From JBCCGL01 sp039029275 (GTDB lineage Bacteria > Pseudomonadota > Gammaproteobacteria > JBCCGL01), in NCBI GenBank assembly GCA_039029275.1, contig JBCCGL010000016.1:1-64000 (forward strand): a stretch of 64,000 nucleotides of DNA, written 5' to 3'. The position numbers and the translations under genes are program-made. This document shows positions 37,247-43,622 of the stretch, one piece after another (positions within the stretch are counted from its first letter, which is position 1; each line of letters begins with the position of its first letter). The notes under the pieces are model-generated. The model saw only the letters and a program-made list of their open reading frames with translations, was not told where the DNA came from and searched no databases.

Positions 37247-38239
37247 ATGGCTCAGATCAAAAAAGCCGGATTGATTGGCGGTGGCGTTATTGGCGCGGCG
37301 TGGGGCGCTCGTATGATGATCAACGGCATCGATGTCGCAATTTGCGACCTCGACCCGGAGGCCGAGCGCAAAACCAATGCGGTGTTGCAAAACGCGCTGC
37401 GTGCTTACGAGAAGCTCAGCGAGGCCAGGATCGACAACATTGGTTCATTCGAAATCGTCAGCGAAGTTGAAGCCGCCGTCGAGGGCGCAGAGTTTATTCA
37501 GGAAAGTCTGCCCGAACGGCTCGATCTCAAACAATCTGTGCTGGCGAAAGTCAGTGCTGCGGCAGGGCCGGACGTGGTCATCGGATCGTCGACATCCGGC
37601 TTGTTGCCGAGCGATATGCAGCGCGACTGCGCGCACCCCGATCGTATCGTGGTCGGTCATCCGTTTAACCCGGTATACCTGATGCCGCTGGTTGAGATTT
37701 GCGGTGGTGAAAAAACATCAGAAGATACGATCCAGCGCGCGACCGAATTTTATTCTTCAATCGGGATGCACCCGCTGCGCGTGCGTAAGGAAATCGACGC
37801 TTTTATCGCGGATCGCCTGATGGAAGCGCTGTGGCGCGAAGCCCTGCATATGGTCAACGACGACGTGGCCACCGCTGACGAGATCGATCAAGCCCTTTGC
37901 TATGGCCCCGGACTGCGCTGGGCGTTTATGGGGTCTTTCCTGACCTATCGCCTCGCCGGAGGTGAGCCCGGTATGCGCCACTTTCTCGAGCATTTTGCCC
38001 CGTCACTGCAACTGCCCTGGACCAAGCTGCCGGCGCCCGAGTGGAGCGATGTGCTGCTGGACAAACTTTGCGATCAGTCCGACGATCAGGCCGGCGACGT
38101 TTCGATTCGCGATCTGGAAAAACTGCGCGACGACTGCCTGATTTCGGTGATGCAGGGGTTGGAACAGCACAACTACGCGGCCGGTGCAGTGCTGCAGCGC
38201 TACAACGAAAAGCTCAAAGCACTGCACGGCAGCAAGTAA
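37247..38239 (+). CDS. cdhA: L-carnitine 3-dehydrogenase
   Basis: 330 residues, 3-hydroxyacyl-CoA dehydrogenase superfamily; NAD-dependent oxidation of L-carnitine to 3-dehydrocarnitine. The N-terminal Rossmann motif is GLIGGGVIGAAWGARM. The STSGLLPSDMQ and GHPFNPVYLMPLVEICGG segments (about 110-150) are characteristic of the carnitine dehydrogenase branch. The length equals the single-domain Pseudomonas form; the C-terminal thioesterase fused in some rhizobial enzymes is missing. It sits 32 bases after the BKACE gene, and the pair catalyses successive steps. Confidence 0.93.
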   Translation: MAQIKKAGLIGGGVIGAAWGARMMINGIDVAICDLDPEAERKTNAVLQNALRAYEKLSEARIDNIGSFEIVSEVEAAVEGAEFIQESLPERLDLKQSVLAKVSAAAGPDVVIGSSTSGLLPSDMQRDCAHPDRIVVGHPFNPVYLMPLVEICGGEKTSEDTIQRATEFYSSIGMHPLRVRKEIDAFIADRLMEALWREALHMVNDDVATADEIDQALCYGPGLRWAFMGSFLTYRLAGGEPGMRHFLEHFAPSLQLPWTKLPAPEWSDVLLDKLCDQSDDQAGDVSIRDLEKLRDDCLISVMQGLEQHNYAAGAVLQRYNEKLKALHGSK

Positions 38240-38263
38240 GCGGTCGAACGGGTCGAGAGACTA

Positions 38264-39055
38264 ATGACAGCCGGATCTGAACAACAGCGTGTATTAGTGA
38301 CCGCGGGTGCGGCCGGTATCGGGCGCGCGATTGCCGAGGCATTTTTGACCAATGGAGCGCGCGTGCACATCGCCGATATTGACTCGGACGCCATCGACAC
38401 GATGTGTTCCGCAAACCCGGCAGTCACCAGCAGCGTTGTCGATGTGTGTATCGAAACGGAAGTTGCGCGCACGGTAGATGAAGCGATTGCGGCTCTCGGT
38501 GGCGACATTAACGTGATGGTCAACTGCGCCGGAATCGGCGGCCCCGCCGCTTTCGTCGAAGACTTGAGCCTTGACGACTGGCATCGGTGCATTGCCGTAA
38601 ATCTGGACGGCACGTTTTTATTCACGCGAGCGGTGGCGAAGTCGATGAAATCCGCAGGGTCGGGCTGCATCATCAATATTTCCTCAACCGCAGGCTGGCA
38701 CGGTTATCCGTTGCGCTCGCCTTACGCATCGGCCAAGTGGGCGATTATCGGCTTTACAAAATCGATCGCGATGGAGGTGGGGCCGAGCGGCGTGCGGGTT
38801 AATGCGATTTGCCCCGGCTCGATTGCCGGTGAACGCATGGATCGTGTGATCGCGAACGAGGCCAGCGCAAAAGGCGTGTCGGAGGAGAGCATCCGCACGC
38901 ACTACACCAACTCCTGTTCGATGCGCACGTTTATTGAAGCCGAAGCTATCGCCGATATGGCTGTGTTTCTCGCCTCACCTGCGGCAAAGCGCGTGAATGG
39001 GCAGGCGATCAACGTTGACGGACATCTGGAAAATCCTGGCGGCCTGGATACCTGA
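38264..39055 (+). CDS. Short-chain dehydrogenase/reductase in carnitine cluster
   Basis: 263 residues, classical SDR. The cofactor motif TAGAAGIGRAIAEAF lies near 12-26, NCAG near 88, and the catalytic Ser with the Tyr-x-x-x-Lys pair (SPYASAKW) near 150-157. It probably uses NAD(H), since an Asp ends the second strand. Position in the cluster suggests oxidation of a hydroxylated betaine or its CoA ester, for example D-carnitine or carnitinyl-CoA. That substrate is inference. Same strand as its neighbours, 24 bases after cdhA. Confidence 0.88.
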   Translation: MTAGSEQQRVLVTAGAAGIGRAIAEAFLTNGARVHIADIDSDAIDTMCSANPAVTSSVVDVCIETEVARTVDEAIAALGGDINVMVNCAGIGGPAAFVEDLSLDDWHRCIAVNLDGTFLFTRAVAKSMKSAGSGCIINISSTAGWHGYPLRSPYASAKWAIIGFTKSIAMEVGPSGVRVNAICPGSIAGERMDRVIANEASAKGVSEESIRTHYTNSCSMRTFIEAEAIADMAVFLASPAAKRVNGQAINVDGHLENPGGLDT

Positions 39056-39097
39056 CGCGTTCAGCATAAACAAACCGATTAAGACGAGTAGATCAAA

Positions 39098-40258
39098 ATG
39101 AACTTTGACCTAAGCGAAGAGCAAACCCTTATCATCGATACGGCGAAGCGTTTTGTCGAAGAGGAACTCTACCCTTACGAAGCGCAAGTCGAGAAAACCG
39201 ACAAAGTCAGCGATGAACTCGTCAAACAAATTACCGAACGCGCGCTCGACGCGGGCCTTTATGCTGCCAATATGCCGGAAGAGCTCGGCGGAGGTGGGCT
39301 CGACACGCTCACCATGTGCATGCTCGACCGCGAACTTGGCCGCGCAAACATGGCGCTCAACTACATCGTCGCGCGACCCAGTAACATTTTGCAGGGCTGT
39401 GTGGGCGATCAGCGCGAAAAGTATTTGTTCCCCTGTATCAAAGGGGAAAAAGTCGATTGTCTGGCGATGACTGAGCCGGGCGCCGGATCCGACGTGCGTT
39501 CGATGGCGTGCAGCGCGGTGCGCGATGGCGAAGACTTCGTGATCAACGGTACCAAGCACTTTATCAGTCATGCCGATCTGGCGGACTTTGTCATCCTGTT
39601 TGCGGCGACTGGCGTGACCGAAACGGCGCGCGGGCCGCGTAAAAAAATCACCACTTTTTTGATCGACAAAGGCACGCCGGGGTTTGAAGTACGAGCAGGC
39701 TATGAAAACGTTTCGCACCGCGGCTATCACAACTTCATAATGGAATTTGATAATTGCCGCGTGCACGAGTCGCAGGTTCTCGGTGACGTTGATAAGGGAT
39801 TCGACGTCGCCAACGAATGGCTTGGCGCGACGCGATTGCAAGTGGCATCGCTTAGCCTTGGTCGATGCGATCGCGCGCTGGAACTTGCCGCAGACTACGC
39901 GGCGCAGCGTAAGCAATTTGGTCAGACCATCGGCAAATTTCAGGGTGTGAGTTTCAAACTTGCGGATATGGAAGTGCGTCGCCGCTCCGCCGAAATGCTG
40001 ACCTATCAGGCCGCGTGGAAATACGATCAGGGCAAAATGGAAGATATGGACGCGGCAATCGCCAAACTTGAGGCGACCGAAGCGCTTGCGTTTATCGCCG
40101 ATGAAGCGCTGCAGATACACGGTGGAATGGGTTTGATGAATGACTTGCCACTGGAACGCATCTGGCGCGATGCGCGGGTGGAACGCATTTGGGAAGGGAC
40201 GAGCGAAGTTCAGCGCCTGATTATTTCCAGAGCGATGTTGCGGCCGCTTGAGAACTGA
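39098..40258 (+). CDS. Acyl-CoA dehydrogenase, possibly gamma-butyrobetainyl-CoA or crotonobetainyl-CoA specific
   Basis: 386 residues, FAD enzyme of the acyl-CoA dehydrogenase family. Visible: AMTEPGAGSDVRSM near 125 (FAD/substrate contact), the QFGQTIGKFQGVSFKLADM segment, GGMGLMNDLPLERIWRDA near 345, and the catalytic Glu in WEGTSEVQ near 370. It resembles CaiA in role: beside caiD, a dehydrogenase interconverting gamma-butyrobetainyl-CoA and crotonobetainyl-CoA is the obvious guess, though true CaiA identity cannot be shown here. It would pass electrons to ETF. It ends 250 bases before the synthetase gene. Confidence 0.9.
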   Translation: MNFDLSEEQTLIIDTAKRFVEEELYPYEAQVEKTDKVSDELVKQITERALDAGLYAANMPEELGGGGLDTLTMCMLDRELGRANMALNYIVARPSNILQGCVGDQREKYLFPCIKGEKVDCLAMTEPGAGSDVRSMACSAVRDGEDFVINGTKHFISHADLADFVILFAATGVTETARGPRKKITTFLIDKGTPGFEVRAGYENVSHRGYHNFIMEFDNCRVHESQVLGDVDKGFDVANEWLGATRLQVASLSLGRCDRALELAADYAAQRKQFGQTIGKFQGVSFKLADMEVRRRSAEMLTYQAAWKYDQGKMEDMDAAIAKLEATEALAFIADEALQIHGGMGLMNDLPLERIWRDARVERIWEGTSEVQRLIISRAMLRPLEN

Positions 40259-40390
40259 GCGCTGAAAACCAGCTGCGTTGCGATTGCGGTGTTAAGACTC
40301 GACTCAAATTGGTTATTGGCTGCGTGTAAACCCCCTCATTTCGTCGCGCCTTGCCTTGCACTCGCTGACTCGCTGACGTTTTTCAGTTGC

Positions 40391-40414
40391 ACGCTGCTTT
40401 GCCGAACGCAGCGT
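40391..40414 (+). terminator. Inverted repeat after acyl-CoA dehydrogenase
   Basis: ACGCTGC/GCAGCGT forms a 7-bp stem with a 10-base loop. No T-run follows. It may attenuate transcription between the two halves of the carnitine cluster. Confidence 0.3.
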
Positions 40415-40430
40415 GTGGAAATTGAAAAGA

Positions 40431-40495
40431 GTCATTCCCGCGAAAGCGTGAATCGACTGTTCTACGAGTATGGATTCCCGTCATCGCGGGAATGG
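40431..40495. repeat. REP-like palindromic repeat element (ATTCCCGCGAAAGCG type)
   Basis: The left arm (40431-40453, GTCATTCCCGCGAAAGCG...) and right arm (40472-40495, ...CATCGCGGGAATGGC) are imperfect inverted copies of each other. This is the widespread proteobacterial intergenic repeat built on TCATTCCCGC...GCGGGAAT. It ends 13 bases before the start of the acyl-CoA synthetase gene, so it lies in that gene's leader and may fold in its mRNA. Confidence 0.7.
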
Positions 40496-40508
40496 CAGTT
40501 GTGAATTG

Positions 40509-42578
40509 ATGTCTCTGAATCGTTTACTCAATCCAAAATCAATCGCCGTCGTCGGCGGCCGCTCGGCGGAAGAGGTATTCCGCCAGATCGCTAAACTCGA
40601 CTTTGCAGGTCCGGTTTACGCGGTCAATCCAAAGCGCGAGCAGATGGTCGGCCACGATTGTTTTGATTCACTATCGGACTTGCCCGAAGTTCCCGATGCG
40701 GTATTCATCGGCGCACCCGCAGACCCAACGATCGAACTCGTCGCGCAGGCCCGCACGCTTGGGTGCGCGGGCGCCGTGTGCCTCGCCTCAGGTTTTCGCG
40801 AAATCGGTGGCGATGGTGTAGCGCGTCAGGAAAGACTCATCGCCGCCGCAGACGGTATGCCGCTGATCGGGCCGAACTGTTACGGCGTGATCAACTATAT
40901 GAACGGTGCTGCCTTATGGCCGGATCAACACGGCGGCGGGCGTGTTGACGGTGGTGTCGCGATCATCACCCAGAGCGGCAACATGGCGGTCAACTTCACC
41001 ATGCAGCAACGCGGCATGCCGCTGGCGATGCTGATTTGTCTCGGCAATCAGGCCAATACTGGTATTCAGGATTGCGTCGATGCCATGCTCGACGACGCGC
41101 GTATTCATGCAATTGGTTTGCACATCGAGGGATTGACCGACATCGCTGCGTTCAGCGAAATCGCGCGCAAGGCATTGCTCGCGAAAAAACCAATCGTCGC
41201 GCTAAAAACCGGAAAGTCGGAGGCGGGTGCGCAAATCGCTCAAAGCCACACGGCCTCCCTGGTTGGTGCAGACAATTTATTTGACGCACTTTTTGATCGC
41301 CTTGGAGTCGCGCGGGTCGATGACGTCGATGAGTTTCTCGAAACGCTGAAATTTCTGTCTGTCGCAGGGCCAGTTCAGGGCAATAAAATCGCGTCGATGA
41401 GTTGCTCCGGAGGGGAGGCATCGCTGTTCGCCGATCTCGTCGAAGGCAGCAGTCTTGAATTTCCGCCAATCGAAGTCGCACAGCATAGGAAGCTATTCGA
41501 CGCTCTGGGTGAGCGTGTGAGCATTTCCAACCCGCTCGACTATCACACCTACATCTGGGGGCAGGAAGATTCGATGTGCCACGCGTTCAGCGCGATGATG
41601 TCGGGCGACTATGACGTCTCTTTTCTGGTATACGATTTTCCACGCGAAGACCGCTGTGTGCTGGACGACTGGTGGGCTGGCGCGCGCGGGTTTGCCCGTG
41701 CTGCCGCCAAGTCAAACGGCATCGCGGCGATTCTCGCGACGATGGGTGAGACAATTGATGAATCGATCGCCCAGAAACTGATCGCCGACGGTATTGTGCC
41801 GATGCTTGGCATGAAACAGGCGATTGTTGCAGTAGAAGCGGCCCACAAAATCGGGCGTGCGCAAACGGGGTTACCCCAGTTGCCCCTGATCGACGCGACA
41901 AGTCGCGATGGAGTTGCGCGCAACGTGGACGAATGGCGTGCAACGGGTCTGCTAAAACAAAGCGGCTTGTCGGTCCCGGAAATGGCGTTGGTGAGCAGCG
42001 TTGGTGACGCCGTCGAAAAGGCGGACATAATCGGCTACCCGCTGGTGATGAAAATTGTCTCGACCGAGATTGTGCACAAAACCGATGCGGGCGGCGTGGT
42101 TCTCAATCTCAAAGACGCGGCGTCAGTGCGCAAAGCGGCAGAGGGCCTGCTCCAAATATCTGACGAATTGATGATCGCAAAAATGATCGACGGCGCGGTC
42201 GCCGAAATGATCATAGGCGTTTCGCGCGATCCTCTGTTTGGCCCGTATTTGATGATTGGGCTCGGCGGCGTGACGGTCGAGTTAATCCGCGACCGGCGCG
42301 TGCTGTTGTTGCCTGCGTACGCAGACGACATTCGCGCTGCGATTCTGGATTTGAAACTGTCACCGCTGTTGACCGGTTATCGAGGTCGCCCGCACGCGGA
42401 CGTCGAGGCGATTGTGCATGCGGTTGCGTCGGTGGCAGAATTTGTCGATGCGTACCGGGATCAGGTGGTCGACGTCGAGATCAACCCGCTGCTGGTGCGC
42501 GATCAGGGGCAGGGCGCGTTTGTCGCCGATGCATTTATGAATATTATCGGAAATCTTCCGGGAGACAGTGATGAGTGA
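40509..42578 (+). CDS. NDP-forming acyl-CoA synthetase (acetate-CoA ligase family)
   Basis: 689 residues from the ATG at 40509; the frame continues upstream into the repeat element. Domain order: CoA-binding Rossmann domain (about 5-130), succinyl-CoA-ligase-like flavodoxin domains (about 140-440) including the SHTASLVG motif whose His is phosphorylated in this family, then an ATP-grasp domain (about 460-680). It links CoA ester formation to NTP, reversibly. In this cluster it may activate gamma-butyrobetaine, crotonobetaine or carnitine, or run backwards on betainyl-CoA to save ATP. It overlaps caiD by eight bases. Confidence 0.9.
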   Translation: MSLNRLLNPKSIAVVGGRSAEEVFRQIAKLDFAGPVYAVNPKREQMVGHDCFDSLSDLPEVPDAVFIGAPADPTIELVAQARTLGCAGAVCLASGFREIGGDGVARQERLIAAADGMPLIGPNCYGVINYMNGAALWPDQHGGGRVDGGVAIITQSGNMAVNFTMQQRGMPLAMLICLGNQANTGIQDCVDAMLDDARIHAIGLHIEGLTDIAAFSEIARKALLAKKPIVALKTGKSEAGAQIAQSHTASLVGADNLFDALFDRLGVARVDDVDEFLETLKFLSVAGPVQGNKIASMSCSGGEASLFADLVEGSSLEFPPIEVAQHRKLFDALGERVSISNPLDYHTYIWGQEDSMCHAFSAMMSGDYDVSFLVYDFPREDRCVLDDWWAGARGFARAAAKSNGIAAILATMGETIDESIAQKLIADGIVPMLGMKQAIVAVEAAHKIGRAQTGLPQLPLIDATSRDGVARNVDEWRATGLLKQSGLSVPEMALVSSVGDAVEKADIIGYPLVMKIVSTEIVHKTDAGGVVLNLKDAASVRKAAEGLLQISDELMIAKMIDGAVAEMIIGVSRDPLFGPYLMIGLGGVTVELIRDRRVLLLPAYADDIRAAILDLKLSPLLTGYRGRPHADVEAIVHAVASVAEFVDAYRDQVVDVEINPLLVRDQGQGAFVADAFMNIIGNLPGDSDE

Positions 42579-43356
42579 CGATCCAATTAAAGTGGTGCGC
42601 AATGGCGCGATTCTGGAAGTGACGATGGACCGGCCCAAAGCCAACGCCATCGATGCCGGTACCAGCCGCATTATGGGTGAGGTGTTCGCGGAGTTTCGCG
42701 ATGACCCTGAACTGCGTTGCGCGATTCTGACTGCCGCCGGCGACAAATTTTTCTGCCCCGGGTGGGATCTAAAAGCCGCAGCAGACGGTGAAGCGGCGAA
42801 TTCAGATTACGGCGTAGGCGGTTTTGGCGGCCTGCAGGAATTGCCCAATCACAACAAGCCGGTGATTGCCGCGGTGAATGGTCTGGCCTTTGGCGGTGGC
42901 TTCGAGATCATGATTTCGTGTGACATTATTATCGCCGCCGAACACGCCACCTTTGCGCTACCCGAAATCAATTCGGGCGTGATCGCCGATGCCGCCACCC
43001 TCAAGCTACCGAAACGGATTCCGTATCACATCGCGATGGAAATGCTGTTCACTGGTCGTCGTCTGGACGCCGAAGAAGGCGCGCGCTGGGGATTCGTTAA
43101 CGAGATCGTACCAGCAGACAAATTGATGGAAGTGGCGCGCGCAAAAGCGCAAGTTCTGGCCGACGGCCCGCCGCTGGTTTACGCTGCAATCAAGGAAGTG
43201 CTGCGAGAAACTGAAAACATGAAGTTTCAGGACGCGCTGGATATGCTGATGAACGAGCAACTGCCGACGATCAAAAAGTTGTACAACTCAGAAGATCAGC
43301 TTGAGGGTGCGAAAGCCTTTGCCGAGAAGCGCGCACCGGTTTGGAAAGGTCGCTAG
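42571..43356 (+). CDS. caiD: Carnitinyl-CoA dehydratase CaiD (crotonase family)
   Basis: 261 residues from the ATG inside the preceding gene's end. It resembles E. coli CaiD along its whole length as I remember it: the RPKANAIDAGTS start, FFCPGWDLKAAADGEA near 53-70, NGLAFGGGFE near 101 for the oxyanion hole, and the identical-looking C-terminus ending in PVWKGR. CaiD reversibly hydrates crotonobetainyl-CoA to L-carnitinyl-CoA. Together with the acyl-CoA dehydrogenase and synthetase it would let gamma-butyrobetaine or crotonobetaine enter carnitine breakdown. Last gene of the cluster. Confidence 0.92.
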   Translation: MSDDPIKVVRNGAILEVTMDRPKANAIDAGTSRIMGEVFAEFRDDPELRCAILTAAGDKFFCPGWDLKAAADGEAANSDYGVGGFGGLQELPNHNKPVIAAVNGLAFGGGFEIMISCDIIIAAEHATFALPEINSGVIADAATLKLPKRIPYHIAMEMLFTGRRLDAEEGARWGFVNEIVPADKLMEVARAKAQVLADGPPLVYAAIKEVLRETENMKFQDALDMLMNEQLPTIKKLYNSEDQLEGAKAFAEKRAPVWKGR

Positions 43357-43479
43357 TTCCCCGCGCTTAGCGAAACAAGACATCGGTTGGGCATCCTGTC
43401 CAGCCGATACACGATTGCTGCTAATCATCCCTTTGTAGAATTGTCAGGCAGGTCAAATCCTGCGACAGTTGTAATCAGA

Positions 43480-43500
43480 TTCCCGGAACTGCGTCGGGAA
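43480..43500. repeat. Short inverted repeat, degenerate relative of the REP-like element
   Basis: TTCCCG/CGGGAA with a 9-base spacer, followed by ATGACG, resembles one arm of the element at 40431-40495. It lies between caiD and acnB and may also act as the transcript end of the carnitine cluster. Confidence 0.4.
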
Positions 43501-43536
43501 ATGACGCTCTAAATAGCTGCGGTGTGGCGATACACA

Positions 43537-43565
43537 TTTAGTGTGAAGCCCATAAAGGCTATAAT
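43537..43565 (+). promoter_or_regulatory. Candidate sigma-70 promoter of acnB
   Basis: A perfect TATAAT lies at 43560-43565, with a weak -35 (TTTAGT, three of six matches) at 43537-43542 and 17-bp spacing. The acnB ATG is 57 bases further. The -10 match is strong; the -35 is not. Confidence 0.5.
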
Positions 43566-43622
43566 ACAGGGCTACGCGCGTGAACCCGTTTACGCGCTTG
43601 ATTTCCTTCCCGCGAGACATTT

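Noticed and set aside
39110..40120. 336-residue antisense frame opposite the acyl-CoA dehydrogenase
   Set aside because: Long antisense frames are common opposite GC-rich coding sequence; the plus-strand product is a complete, recognisable enzyme and the antisense product resembles nothing.
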